Positions 18,714 to 27,545 of a stretch of DNA of 64,000 bases are shown here, one piece after another (position 1 is the stretch's first letter; every line of letters begins with the position of its first letter). The translations under genes and the position numbers were made by a program. Where the stretch lies: contig NZ_RSEC01000039.1 of the NCBI RefSeq assembly GCF_003937945.1, forward strand, positions 116,935 to 180,934. The letters are read 5' to 3'. The notes beneath the pieces are model-generated. The model was not told the origin of the DNA, searched no databases, and saw only the letters and a program-made list of their open reading frames with translations. This DNA is from Amycolatopsis eburnea. Lineage in GTDB: Bacteria; Actinomycetota; Actinomycetes; Mycobacteriales; Pseudonocardiaceae.

Positions 18714-18857
18714 ATGACGCGCTGGTTTCGTACCGCTCTGATCAGCACCGCCGTCGCCCTGGGGGTCCTCCTTCCCGCGGGCGCGGCGCTGGCCGACGGC
18801 CCCGCCGTGGACCCGAACAGCGGCCAGCTCACCTGGCAGCTGCCCCCGACCGACTGA
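18714..18857 (+). CDS. Small secreted peptide, 47 residues
   Basis: The ATG at 18714 opens a 47-codon frame: basic WFR, a hydrophobic stretch (ALISTAVALGVLLPAG), and a likely signal-peptidase site after GAALA near residue 27, leaving a mature peptide of about 20 residues (DGPAVDPNSGQLTWQLPPTD). TTGACA at 18677-18682 could be its -35. No family is recognised, and no strong ribosome-binding site is seen. It lies alone between menE and menA. Confidence 0.55.
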   Translation: MTRWFRTALISTAVALGVLLPAGAALADGPAVDPNSGQLTWQLPPTD

Positions 18858-19012
18858 GCCCCGGGTCCGCCCGGCGGGCACCGCGCCAACCCCTCGATGG
18901 CGCGGGTCCCGCCGGGCTGAGTCCACCGTGCTCCCGCCACCTTGCGCGAACCTTGCGCAGGGCTTGACCGGGTTCTCGCCGGTCACTGATCGACATGGCG
19001 TTGAATGGCGCC

Positions 19013-19882
19013 ATGGCTTCAGTGAGCGAGTGGATCGAGGGGGCCCGCCCGCGGACGCTGCCCAACGCGGTGGCGCCGGTGGTGGCGGGGGTCGGCGCGG
19101 CGATCGCGCTGGAGGCGTTTTCGTGGTGGCGTTCGGTGCTGGCGCTGCTGGTCTCGCTCTCGCTGATCGTCGGCGTCAACTACGCCAACGACTACTCCGA
19201 CGGCATCCGCGGCACGGACGAGAACCGCGTCGGGCCGCTGCGGCTGGTCGGCTCGGGGGTGGCCGCGCCGAAGGCCGTGCTGACCGCCGCGCTGGTCTCG
19301 CTGGGCCTGGCCGGGGTGCTGGGGCTCGTGCTGGTGGTCACCAGTGGGCACTGGTGGCTGCTGGTGATGGGCGCGCTGTGCATCCTCGGCGCCTGGTTCT
19401 ACACCGGTGGCAAGAAGCCCTACGGCTACTACGGCTTCGGCGAGATCGCCGTGTTCGTGTTCTTCGGGCTGGCCGGCGTGCTCGGCACGGTGTACGTCCA
19501 GGCGGGCCGGGTCAGCTGGGCCGCGCTGGCGTGCGCGGTGGCGGTCGGGTCGTTCTCGACGGCGGTCCTGACGGCCAACAACCTGCGCGACATCCCGACC
19601 GACATCGAGTCCGGCAAGCGCACCCTGGCCACCCGCCTCGGCGACGGCGGCACCCGGCGGCTGTACCTGGTGCTGATCACGGTGCCGTACGTGCTGAGCG
19701 TGGTACTGGGGATCTTCCACCCGCTGCTGCTGATCACGCTCGTGACCGCGCCCCTGCTGCTGAAGTCGGTCCGCGCGGTGGGCGGCGGGCAGCGGGGGCG
19801 GGCGCTGATCCCCGCGCTGCGGGACACCGGCCTGGCGATGCTCGCCTGGGCCGTGCTCGCCGCCGTGGCGCTGGGCTTCTAA
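19013..19882 (+). CDS. menA: 1,4-dihydroxy-2-naphthoate polyprenyltransferase
   Basis: MenA attaches the polyprenyl tail to 1,4-dihydroxy-2-naphthoate in the membrane, giving demethylmenaquinone for MenG. About eight transmembrane helices are visible in 289 residues. The first Asp-rich motif is NYANDYSDGIRGTDENRVGP and the second is NNLRDIPTDIESGKRTLA, as in the UbiA superfamily. I chose the ATG at 19013 (ASVSEWIEGARPRTLP), the usual family start; another ATG lies at 18995. The 3' end overlaps the converging PLP gene by 4 bp. Confidence 0.94.
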   Translation: MASVSEWIEGARPRTLPNAVAPVVAGVGAAIALEAFSWWRSVLALLVSLSLIVGVNYANDYSDGIRGTDENRVGPLRLVGSGVAAPKAVLTAALVSLGLAGVLGLVLVVTSGHWWLLVMGALCILGAWFYTGGKKPYGYYGFGEIAVFVFFGLAGVLGTVYVQAGRVSWAALACAVAVGSFSTAVLTANNLRDIPTDIESGKRTLATRLGDGGTRRLYLVLITVPYVLSVVLGIFHPLLLITLVTAPLLLKSVRAVGGGQRGRALIPALRDTGLAMLAWAVLAAVALGF

Positions 19883-20958
19883 CCCTCCGGGACGAAGAAC
19901 TTCCCGGTCGTCAGGAACTCCTCGAACAACGCCGTGTGCGGCGCCAGGTCCAGGCCCTGCCGGTCCAGCCACTCGTCGTTGTAGTACGTGTGCGCGTACC
20001 GCTCGCCGCCGTCGCAGAGGAGCGTCACGACGCTGCCCGCCTGGCCGTCCTCGACCATCCGCGAGATGAGCCGGAAGGCGCCGTAGAGGTTGGTGCCGGT
20101 CGAGCCGCCCGCCCAGTGGCCGGTGCGCTCGCGCAGCAGGCGGATGGCCGCCAGGGAGCCCGCGTCGGGGATCCGGAACATCTCGTCGATGACGCCGGGC
20201 ACGAACGACGGCTCGCAGCGCGGGCGCCCGATGCCTTCGATCCGCGACGGCATGCCGGTGGCGTAGTCGAGCGCGCCGGTTTCCCAGGCGCCGTAGAACG
20301 ACGAGTTCTCCGGGTCGACCACGCAGATCTTCGTGGTGTGGCGCTTGTAGCGGACGTACCGGCCGAAGGTCGCGCTCGTGCCGCCGGTGCCCGCGCCGAC
20401 CACGATCCACGCCGGCACCGGGTGGCGTTCCGAGCGCATCTGCGCGAACACCGACTCGGCGATGTTGTTGTTGCCGCGCCAGTCCGTCGCGCGCTCGGCG
20501 TAGGTGAACTGGTCGAGGTAGTGCCCGCCGCACTCGGCCGCGAGGCGCTCGGCCTCGGGGTACATGGCCGGGGCTTCGTCGACGTAGTGGCACTCGCCGC
20601 CGTAGAACTCGATCAGCGCGATCTTCTCCCGGGACGTGCGCCGCGGCACGACCGTGATGAAGCGCAGCCCGAGCATCCGGGCGAAGTAGGCCTCGGACAC
20701 CGCGGTCGAGCCGCTGGAGGCCTCGACCAGCACGGTGTCCGGCCCGATCTGGCCGTTGACCAGCCCGTACAGGAACAGCGACCGGGCCAGCCGATGCTTC
20801 AGCGAGCCGGTCGGGTGGACGGACTCGTCCTTGAGGTAGAGGTCGATGCCCCACTCCGGGGGCAGCGGGAAGACGTGCAGGTGCGTGTCGGCGCTGCGGT
20901 TGGCGTCGGCTTCGATGATCCGGACGGCTTCGCGGACCCAGCTGCGGCTGTGGCTCAT
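19879..20958 (-). CDS. cds1: PLP-dependent cysteine synthase-like protein (Cds1-type)
   Basis: The 359-residue fold-type II PLP enzyme closely resembles mycobacterial Cds1, an L-cysteine desulfhydrase making H2S, pyruvate and ammonia. Visible features are the N-terminal SWVREAVRIIEADANRSADT, the PLP lysine Lys54 in HPTGSLKHRLARS, the substrate loop EASSGSTAVSEAYFA, the asparagine-rich DWRGNNNIAESV and the phosphate loop GAGTGGTSA. Its stop overlaps the menA stop by 4 bp, and its start overlaps the DUF4229 gene by 4 bp. Plain cysteine synthase activity is the alternative. Confidence 0.87.
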   Translation of the reverse strand: MSHSRSWVREAVRIIEADANRSADTHLHVFPLPPEWGIDLYLKDESVHPTGSLKHRLARSLFLYGLVNGQIGPDTVLVEASSGSTAVSEAYFARMLGLRFITVVPRRTSREKIALIEFYGGECHYVDEAPAMYPEAERLAAECGGHYLDQFTYAERATDWRGNNNIAESVFAQMRSERHPVPAWIVVGAGTGGTSATFGRYVRYKRHTTKICVVDPENSSFYGAWETGALDYATGMPSRIEGIGRPRCEPSFVPGVIDEMFRIPDAGSLAAIRLLRERTGHWAGGSTGTNLYGAFRLISRMVEDGQAGSVVTLLCDGGERYAHTYYNDEWLDRQGLDLAPHTALFEEFLTTGKFFVPEG

Positions 20959-21242
20959 TCCGGCTGCCCGGCCGAGTCGCCGCGGAGCTGCGCACGCAGC
21001 TGGGCACGGGCCCGGGCGCGCTTCTCGTTGCGCTTCGCCAGGCCGGCCGTGACCCGGGCGTTGAGGCCGCGGAACAGCAGCAGGCCCAGCGGGAGCCCGA
21101 CGACCAGGCCGATGAGCAGCGCCACCAGCAGCGGCACGCCGGCCAGGGACAGGCCCCAGGCGATCACGCCGACCAGCACGAACCGCGCCAGCAGGTACAG
21201 CGTCAGGTCACGCGGCAGGTTTCCGGCCTTCTCGTCGCTCAC
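20955..21242 (-). CDS. DUF4229 domain membrane protein
   Basis: A 95-residue protein with two adjacent transmembrane helices (about 13-33 and 36-59), then a highly basic tail (NEKRARARAQLRAQLRG). This is the DUF4229 layout found in actinobacteria; function is unknown. It is translationally coupled to the downstream Cds1-like gene by ATGA overlap. Confidence 0.85.
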   Translation of the reverse strand: MSDEKAGNLPRDLTLYLLARFVLVGVIAWGLSLAGVPLLVALLIGLVVGLPLGLLLFRGLNARVTAGLAKRNEKRARARAQLRAQLRGDSAGQPE

Positions 21243-21253
21243 ACCGAAGCAGG

Positions 21254-21727
21254 CTACGCCCCGCCGGACCGGTCCTTCTGCAGGCCCGCGTTGTTCGGGC
21301 GGCCCTCGAACCGCGTCGAGAGCACGACCGTGGTGTTCGTCCGCCCGACGCCGGGGATGCGGCGGAGCCGGCCCAGGGTCCGCTCCAGCTCGTCGACGGT
21401 CGGCACGCGCACCTTGACGACGAACGCCTCGTCACCCGCGACGGCGTAGCAGCTCTCGACCTCGTCGAGCTCGCCGAGCGCCTGGGCGACGTCGTCCTCG
21501 GTCGCGGTGTCGGTGGGATGGATGCCGACGAGGGCGGTGACGCCGAGCCCGACCGAGCTCGGGTCGACGACCGCGTGGTAGCCGGTGATCACGCCGGCGG
21601 CTTCCAGCTTGCCCACCCGCTCGTGCACCGATGACGCGGACAGCCCGACGGCCCGCCCGAGGTCGGCGTAGGTGGCCCGTCCGTTGATGCGCAACGCCGC
21701 GATGATCTTCCGGTCCAACTGATCCAC
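21254..21727 (-). CDS. Lrp/AsnC-family transcriptional regulator
   Basis: The 157-residue protein has the AsnC helix-turn-helix (KIIAALRINGRATYADLGRAVG) at residues 5-30, then a RAM ligand-binding domain with VEVE-type beta strands (ESCYAVAGDEAFVVKVRV). These regulators sense amino acids. I chose the GTG at 21725-21727; frames upstream are longer but add unlike sequence. The upstream 280-bp gap is shared with divergent bldC. The nearby Cds1-like gene makes cysteine metabolism a possible target, which is inference. Confidence 0.9.
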   Translation of the reverse strand: MDQLDRKIIAALRINGRATYADLGRAVGLSASSVHERVGKLEAAGVITGYHAVVDPSSVGLGVTALVGIHPTDTATEDDVAQALGELDEVESCYAVAGDEAFVVKVRVPTVDELERTLGRLRRIPGVGRTNTTVVLSTRFEGRPNNAGLQKDRSGGA

Positions 21728-22007
21728 GGGGATCACTCTATGCGGTTGGACAATCCCCCATTGGCACCACACCTCGCCGCCGGTGACCGGCAGCGACGGC
21801 GTTTCCGCACGTCGCGTCACGGAACAATAAGTTGCAGACCGTAAACAAACTGTCCGTTTTGACCTTTAAGGGCTCTTTACTCTTGGACAACCGTTCGAGT
21901 ACCTGACGGGTGAAGTGCAACGATTGCCGTGTTGGCTACCCCGGCGCGACGGGCAGAAGGGCCCGGATGCCTCCGGTATAGCAGTGAGTTCGTTAAGGAG
22001 GCGGAAA

Positions 22008-22220
22008 ATGACCGCGACGATGGGCGGACGCCTGCTCACCCCAGGAGAGGTGGCAGCGCTGTTCCGGGTTGACCCCAAGACGGTGACGCGGTGGGCGACG
22101 GCGGGCCGCATCGGCTCCATCCGGACCCCGGGCGGGCACCGGCGGTTCCGGGAGTCCGAGGTGAACGAGCTCCTGGCCGAGCTGACCACCGACGCCAGCG
22201 AACCGGCGCGCAACGCCTGA
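22008..22220 (+). CDS. bldC: BldC-type MerR-like DNA-binding protein
   Basis: BldC is a small winged-helix protein that controls entry into development in Streptomyces and binds DNA as head-to-tail oligomers. The 70-residue product is nearly all DNA-binding domain: LLTPGEVAALFRVDPKTVTR, then TPGGHRRFRESEVNELL. The start is set by AAGGAGG 6 nt before the ATG; an upstream in-frame ATG at 21915 lacks such a site. Stand-alone gene, followed by a hairpin. Confidence 0.92.
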   Translation: MTATMGGRLLTPGEVAALFRVDPKTVTRWATAGRIGSIRTPGGHRRFRESEVNELLAELTTDASEPARNA

Positions 22221-22234
22221 ACCAGCTCCGGCGC

Positions 22235-22283
22235 GGGGCCGTGTCGGGTACAGGGAAGCACCCCGTCCCGCGCGGCCCCTTTT
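22235..22283 (+). terminator. Probable terminator of bldC
   Basis: GGGGCCG (22235-22241) pairs with CGGCCCC (22273-22279), with further GTCGGG/CCCGTC pairing inside, followed by TTTT. It starts 14 bp after the bldC stop. Confidence 0.55.
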
Positions 22284-22371
22284 CGTTCGCCGCGTCACCC
22301 GGGTGACGCCGCGGCAGCCGAAACCCGGCCGAAGAGGCTAACCTCGGGGGACCCACACGGAAGGATCCGGC

Positions 22372-22554
22372 ATGCTCGCTCTGCTCGCGGCGGTCGGCGC
22401 GCTGGTCGTCGCCCTGCTCCTGTGGCGGTCGTTCGCCGGCCAGCGGATGGTGCCCTCGACCCCGCGCCGCGCCCCGCTCGCCCCGGACGACGACCCCGAC
22501 TTCCTGCGCCAGCTGGCCGAACAGCAGCGCAAGCGCCGGGACGAAGAGGGCTGA
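22372..22554 (+). CDS. Small single-span membrane protein, 60 residues
   Basis: No family is recognised. One N-terminal transmembrane helix (about 2-19) is followed by a charged cytoplasmic tail ending in QLAEQQRKRRDEEG. GGAAGGA lies 7 nt before the ATG, supporting translation. It converges with the ParA-like gene. Confidence 0.65.
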   Translation: MLALLAAVGALVVALLLWRSFAGQRMVPSTPRRAPLAPDDDPDFLRQLAEQQRKRRDEEG

Positions 22555-22586
22555 GCGAGGCTTTCACGACCGGGTGGGCGAGCGGC

Positions 22587-23921
22587 TCAGCGGTAACCCT
22601 GCGAAAGCGGGGTCGCGAAGCCGTCGGCGACCGTCGCCGCCAGCTCCAGCAGCGCCAAGCGCGTGTCGCCGGTGAGCCGGTCCAGCTCGATCTCCGCGCC
22701 TTCCTCCAGGTGCGGGTCGAACGGCACCTTGCAGACCGCCCGGACCTTCGCGCCGAAGTGGGCCGACAGCTTGTCGAGGTCGACCGAGCCGCCCTTGGGG
22801 CGGACCGAGTTGATCACCGCGACCGAACGCTTGACCAGCTCGCCGTAGCCGTGGGCTTCGAGCCAGTCCAGCGTCGCCGAGGCGCTGCGGGCGCCGTCGA
22901 CCGAGCCGGACGAGACCACCACCAGCGCGTCCGCGACGTCCAGGACGCCCTTCATCGCCGAGTGCATCAGTCCGGTGCCGCAGTCGGTGAGCACGATGTT
23001 GTAGAAGTGCTCCAGCAGGTTGACCGTCCGCCGGTAGTCGTCCTCGGAGAAGGCCTCGGAGACGGCCGGGTCCTGCTCGCTGGCGAGGATTTCCAGGCGG
23101 CTGGAGCCCTGGGACGTGTACGACCGGACGTCGCTGTAGCGCGTGATGCGGGCCGCGTCGCGCAGGAGGTGGCGGACCGTCGCCGTGGTCTCCAGCGGGA
23201 GCTTCTGCGACAGCGTGCCGCGGTCCGGGTTGGCGTCCACGGCGACCACCCGGTCACCGCGCAGGGAGGCGAACGTCGCGCCCAGCGTCGTCGTCACCGT
23301 GGTCTTGCCGACGCCGCCCTTCAGCGACAGCATCGCGATCTTGTAGCAGCCGCGCAGGGGCTGGTTGACGCGCGCGATCAGCTCGCGGCGGCGGGTGTCC
23401 GCCGGGCTCTCGCCCGGGTTGACCAGCTTGCCGCTGCCGACGTAGAGGGCCTTGCGCCAGCCGGACTGCGGGGGCCGCTTGACCTGCTTGACCAGGTGCG
23501 CCGTGGACAGGTCGTGGCCATGACCCGGGTGCTGCTGCGGCGGCGGCGCCGCGTGCCGCCCGCCCTGGGGCTGCGGCAAGCCGGACGGCTGCTGCGGGTA
23601 CTGGGCCTGGGCGTACTGCTGCGCCGGGTCGCCGTACTGCGGCTGCAGCGGCGGCAGGTTCTGGTCGTAGCCGTACGGCTGCCCCTGGGGCACCTGGTGC
23701 GGCCCCGAGACGGCCGGGTTGACCTGGTGCGGGCCGGACGTCGCCGGGTTGGGCGGCGGCGGGACGGCCTGCGTGGGCTGCACGTCGTAGGCCCCGGACG
23801 TCTCCGGGTGCGGGTGGGAGTCCGTCCGATCCTCGGCGAACAGGCCCGGTTGCTGCGGGGCAGCGGCCGGTTCAGCCTGTTCGGGGTGGCCAGGAGCCGA
23901 TTCTTCGCTGGGTCCGGTCAC
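22587..23921 (-). CDS. MinD/ParA-family ATPase with Pro/Gln-rich N-terminus
   Basis: The 444-residue protein has a disordered first 140 residues, rich in Pro, Gln and Gly and with the repeat SGPHQV in tandem near 62 and 72. A deviant-Walker P-loop ATPase follows (SLKGGVGKTTVTTTLG at about 199-214, DANPDRGTL, TDCGTG). The same kind of gene sits beside the cytochrome c maturation genes in mycobacteria (Rv0530). ESX-associated EspI proteins share the layout. A role in positioning or regulating membrane assemblies is possible; the partner is unknown. Confidence 0.85.
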   Translation of the reverse strand: MTGPSEESAPGHPEQAEPAAAPQQPGLFAEDRTDSHPHPETSGAYDVQPTQAVPPPPNPATSGPHQVNPAVSGPHQVPQGQPYGYDQNLPPLQPQYGDPAQQYAQAQYPQQPSGLPQPQGGRHAAPPPQQHPGHGHDLSTAHLVKQVKRPPQSGWRKALYVGSGKLVNPGESPADTRRRELIARVNQPLRGCYKIAMLSLKGGVGKTTVTTTLGATFASLRGDRVVAVDANPDRGTLSQKLPLETTATVRHLLRDAARITRYSDVRSYTSQGSSRLEILASEQDPAVSEAFSEDDYRRTVNLLEHFYNIVLTDCGTGLMHSAMKGVLDVADALVVVSSGSVDGARSASATLDWLEAHGYGELVKRSVAVINSVRPKGGSVDLDKLSAHFGAKVRAVCKVPFDPHLEEGAEIELDRLTGDTRLALLELAATVADGFATPLSQGYR

Positions 23922-23998
23922 CGGTGTAAACCTCCGCGCACTCCGCCCGACATCGCACTCCCCCGGTCACGACGGTAGTCGGAGTCCTCGCGGGACGC

Positions 23999-24967
23999 TC
24001 AGCCCACCCCGGCGTAGGAGTGCAAGCCCGCCGTGACGAGGTTCACGAAGAACAGGTTGAAGATGATCGCGGCGAACCCGACGATGTTGATGGCCGCGGC
24101 CCGGGCCCCGCGCCAGCCCGCGGTCGCCCGCGAGTGCAGGTACGCCGCGTAGACCACCCAGGCGATGAACGCGACGGTCTCCTTGGGGTCCCAGCCCCAG
24201 AACCGGCCCCACGCCGACTCGGCCCAGACGGCGCCGCAGAGCACGCCGAAGGTGAACACCGGGAAGGCGAAGATGGTGGTCCGGTAGGCGATCCGGTCGA
24301 GGACGTCGGCCGCCGGCAGCTTCGAGGCGAACCGGGCGTACTTGGTCTCGTCCTTCTCGTAGGCCGCGCGGAACAGGTAGAGCACGCTCGCCACGCCCGG
24401 CACCAGGAACACGCCCGAGCCGATGATGGCCGCCGAGACGTGGATGACCAGCCAGTACGACTGCAGCGCGGGCTGGACCGGCGCCGCGATCGTGTACAGC
24501 AGCGTGCCGTTGATGAACATCAGGATCACGACGGGCAGCAGCAGGAAGCCGGTGAGGTGCCGGACCGGGAACTTCCACATCACGAGGATCCAGGTGACCA
24601 CCGTGATGAAGGTGACCGCCATGCCGTACTCGTACATGTTGCCCCACGGCGCGCGGTGCACGGCGAGCCCGCGCAGCACGATCGCCGACAGCTGCAGCAG
24701 CGCGCCGAGCACGAGCAGCGACGCGCCCATCTTGCCGATCCGCTCGGGACGGCCGGACGTGCGCTGCTCGGCCTGGACCTCTTCGGTCGGCGGCCCGCCG
24801 GCGCCGACGAGCTCGCGCGCGCGGAGCTTCGCCCGCTCGGTGGCGAGCCTGCCCTTGGCGCCGAAGCCCTGCTCGATCAGCGTCATCATCAGCGCGACGA
24901 CGTAGATCGCCGCGGCGGTGGTGTAGAGCCAGTCGCTGTAGGTCGACAGCGTCTCGTTGATCGGCAT
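23999..24967 (-). CDS. ccsA: Cytochrome c maturation protein, WWD-type haem handling (CcsA/ResC)
   Basis: In system II cytochrome c biogenesis this protein, with ResB, carries haem across the membrane and attaches it to apocytochrome. The 322-residue protein has about eight membrane spans, the tryptophan-rich signature FWGWDPKETVAFIAW (near 265-279), and conserved histidines in LRGLAVHRAPWGNMYE and LVIHVSAAIIGSG. Some databases call this family CcsB. It starts 3 bp after the resB stop. Confidence 0.94.
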   Translation of the reverse strand: MPINETLSTYSDWLYTTAAAIYVVALMMTLIEQGFGAKGRLATERAKLRARELVGAGGPPTEEVQAEQRTSGRPERIGKMGASLLVLGALLQLSAIVLRGLAVHRAPWGNMYEYGMAVTFITVVTWILVMWKFPVRHLTGFLLLPVVILMFINGTLLYTIAAPVQPALQSYWLVIHVSAAIIGSGVFLVPGVASVLYLFRAAYEKDETKYARFASKLPAADVLDRIAYRTTIFAFPVFTFGVLCGAVWAESAWGRFWGWDPKETVAFIAWVVYAAYLHSRATAGWRGARAAAINIVGFAAIIFNLFFVNLVTAGLHSYAGVG

Positions 24968-24970
24968 GCC

Positions 24971-26566
24971 TCAGCCCTTCTGACCACTGATCAGGCGTTC
25001 ACTGATCCGGTGGAACTCTTCGCCGTACCCGGCCTGGTCGGTGCGGGCCAGCCCGGCGACCTCGATCACGGTACCCGGCTCGTCTTCGGTTCCCGGCTTC
25101 ACCCGCACCCACAGCCGCCGCCGCTTGACCAGCAACGACGCGCCGAGACCGAGGAACATCGCGATGGCGAAGCCGAGCACGAACCCCTGCGTCGGGTCGT
25201 GGGAGACCTGCAGGGAAACCCAGTGGTTGACGCCGTCGAAGCGGACCTTCGTGCCGTCGTCGAGCTTGATCTCCTGGCCGACCTTGAGGTTCTCGCGGGC
25301 GACCTTCTTCAGCCTGCCGTCGTCCACCAGTGACTGGTCGATCTCGAACACCGACTGCCCGCGCCCGGCGTCGAGGCCGAGGTCGCCGCGCATGATGTCC
25401 ACCGCCACGGACGGGTTGTTCAGCTCCGGCGCCGACGACGTCAGGACGTTGCCGTGCAGGAAGGCCGTCGGGGCGAACAGGCCGGTGATGGCCAGCTGCC
25501 GGGTCCGCCGCTGCACCTCGTCGGTGACGCCGGGCTGGTCGAACTTCGTCGCGCCCTCGGCGAGCATCGTGGTCGGGTCGACCGTGCGCCACTGGGTATT
25601 CTGGGTGCGCTGGGTGCCGTCCGGGAAGGTGACGGTGAACTGCGGCGAGTACCCCTGGCCGAGCAGGTAGACGCGGTCGCCCGCGGTCCGCAGCGGCGAG
25701 TTGACCTCGAGGCCGTACGGGCGCCAGGTGTTCGTTTCGAGGTCTTCGCCGGACTGGTACTGGATGTTCGCGTGGTAGTACTCCGGCTCGCCGGCCGGGG
25801 TGTAGCGCACGGTGAAGTCGTTCACCTTCACGCAGAACGGGTCGAGGTCGGTGCCGTCGACGCGCAGGCCGGCGTTGAAGGAGTCGTAGTTGTAGATGCC
25901 GGAGTTGCAGAAGCTGTCGCCGTCGGCCTGGACGATGACCTGGCCCTCGTAGCCGAACATCTTGCCCAGCGCGAAGAACACGATCAGGCCGAGCATGCTG
26001 AAGTGGAAGACGAGGTTGCCGGTCTCGCGCAGGAACCCGCGTTCGGCGGAGATCGTGCGGACGCCGTCGGCTTCCTCGCGCTCGATCCGGCGCCAGCCCG
26101 ACAGGTGCTTGTGGACGGCCGCGATCTCGGCGGCGACGTCGGACTTGCCGCGGCCCAGCCGGTAGTGCGGCATCCGGGCCAGGTTGCGCGGGGTCAGCAC
26201 CGGCTTGGCGCGCATCGCCTTGACGTACTCGAAGCTGCGCGGCGTCAGGCAGCCGACCAGCGAGATCATCAGCAGCAGGTAGATGGCCGAGAACCAGATG
26301 CTGGAGTAGACGTCGTAGAACTCGAGCTTGTCGAGCAGGGTGCCCCACCAGCCGTGCGCGCTGATGTACTCGTCGACCTTGGGGGCGTTGAGCTTCCGCT
26401 GCGGCAGGAGCGCGCCCGGCAGGGCGGCCAGCGCGAGCAGGAACAGCAGGACGAGCGCGGTGCGCATCGACGTCAGGCCGCGCCAGGTGTTGCGGATGAA
26501 GGCGAAGGTGCGCTTCGCGGGCGTCGGGCCCTGCGGGGTCTTGGGAGGCGCTTCGGTGGTCGTCAC
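24971..26566 (-). CDS. resB: Cytochrome c biogenesis protein ResB
   Basis: ResB is the large partner of CcsA in the system II haem ligase. The 531-residue product has membrane spans near 34-54, 90-108 and 180-198, a large extracytoplasmic domain of roughly 250 residues, and a last span near 467-487. The GTG at 26564-26566 overlaps the ccdA stop by 4 bp and gives the family's normal length; the frame stays open far upstream as a shadow of ccdA. Confidence 0.93.
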   Translation of the reverse strand: MTTTEAPPKTPQGPTPAKRTFAFIRNTWRGLTSMRTALVLLFLLALAALPGALLPQRKLNAPKVDEYISAHGWWGTLLDKLEFYDVYSSIWFSAIYLLLMISLVGCLTPRSFEYVKAMRAKPVLTPRNLARMPHYRLGRGKSDVAAEIAAVHKHLSGWRRIEREEADGVRTISAERGFLRETGNLVFHFSMLGLIVFFALGKMFGYEGQVIVQADGDSFCNSGIYNYDSFNAGLRVDGTDLDPFCVKVNDFTVRYTPAGEPEYYHANIQYQSGEDLETNTWRPYGLEVNSPLRTAGDRVYLLGQGYSPQFTVTFPDGTQRTQNTQWRTVDPTTMLAEGATKFDQPGVTDEVQRRTRQLAITGLFAPTAFLHGNVLTSSAPELNNPSVAVDIMRGDLGLDAGRGQSVFEIDQSLVDDGRLKKVARENLKVGQEIKLDDGTKVRFDGVNHWVSLQVSHDPTQGFVLGFAIAMFLGLGASLLVKRRRLWVRVKPGTEDEPGTVIEVAGLARTDQAGYGEEFHRISERLISGQKG

Positions 26567-27336
26567 AGCGGCAGCTCCAGGTTGCCCGCGAGCTCGTTGC
26601 GGAGCCAGCCCATCAGGTCCCCCCAGACGCCGGTGACCAGCAGGATGCCGACGACCATCAGCAGCACGCCGCCGAAGACCTGCACCTGGCGGCCGTGGCG
26701 GCGCACCCAGTCGGTGGCGCGCACGGCCCAGCGCGCGCCGAGCGCGATGAGCAGGAACGGCAGCCCGAGGCCGAGGCAGTAGACGGCGATCAGCAGGTAG
26801 CCGCGGGCCTCGGCCCCGCCGGTGGCGCTGGCCAGCGTGGTGACGGCGGAGAGCGTCGGGCCGATGCAGGGCGTCCAGCCGAGCCCGAAGATCGCGCCGA
26901 GCAGCGGGGCGCCCCAGACCCCGCCGCGCGGGACGTGGTGCGAGCGGACCTCGCGCTGCAGGCCGGGGATCCAGCCGAGGAAGACCAGCGCCATGGCGAT
27001 GGTCAGGACCCCGCCGATGCGCTGGAGGATGTCCTGGTTGAGCACGAGCGTGTCGGCCAGCCAGACGAGCGTGCCGAGGGTGGCGACGAACACGACGGTG
27101 AACCCGAGCACGAAGAGCAGCGCGGCGCCGAGCACGGCCCACCGGCCCTTCTTGCGCTCTTCGTCGGCGCTGACCGCGGGGGCGTCCGCCCCGACGAGCG
27201 CGGCGAGGTACGCGAGGTACCCCGGCACGAGCGGCACCACGCACGGCGAGGCGAAGGAGATGGTGCCGGCCAGCAGCGCGACGCCCGCGGCGAGCAGCAG
27301 CGGTCCGGAGATCGCCAGCTCGGTAACGGAGTTCAC
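26563..27336 (-). CDS. ccdA: Thiol-disulfide electron carrier CcdA
   Basis: CcdA passes reducing power across the membrane to keep the CXXCH cysteines of apocytochrome c reduced. The 257-residue protein has six spans and the two redox cysteines in FASPCVVPLVPGY (about residue 32) and GWTPCIGPTLS (about 156). The start is a GTG at 27334-27336. It is separated from the thioredoxin-like gene by 209 bp holding a repeat element, so the pair may not be on one transcript. Confidence 0.94.
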   Translation of the reverse strand: MNSVTELAISGPLLLAAGVALLAGTISFASPCVVPLVPGYLAYLAALVGADAPAVSADEERKKGRWAVLGAALLFVLGFTVVFVATLGTLVWLADTLVLNQDILQRIGGVLTIAMALVFLGWIPGLQREVRSHHVPRGGVWGAPLLGAIFGLGWTPCIGPTLSAVTTLASATGGAEARGYLLIAVYCLGLGLPFLLIALGARWAVRATDWVRRHGRQVQVFGGVLLMVVGILLVTGVWGDLMGWLRNELAGNLELPL

Positions 27337-27445
27337 CCCGTTGAGGGTAGGGAGTGAGGTCCGGGTGAGAACGCCGGGGCCGCTTCACAGGACCTCGGTC
27401 ACAGCAGTTCAGGACCTTGGTCCCGCCCGTACGGCTCGCACCGGA

Positions 27446-27530
27446 GCGCCCCAATGTGGCGTTCGGTGCGTCAGACGCACCCAATGTGGCGTTCGGTGCG
27501 CTGGACGCAACCAACGCCACATTGGGGCGC
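27446..27530. repeat. Tandem AATGTGGCGTTCGGTGCG repeat with inverted copy
   Basis: CCAATGTGGCGTTCGGTGCG occurs at 27451-27470 and 27481-27500, 30 bp apart. An inverted copy follows at 27513-27530, perfectly complementary to 27446-27463 (18 bp) and to 27480-27493 (14 bp). Either direct copy could pair with it, so two exclusive hairpins are possible. It sits between two genes of the cytochrome c maturation cluster. Confidence 0.85.
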
Positions 27531-27545
27531 TTGGGGCGTAGCGGG

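Noticed and set aside
27446..27530. CRISPR array
   Set aside because: Only two direct copies and an inverted one, no unique spacers of regular size and no cas genes anywhere in the window.
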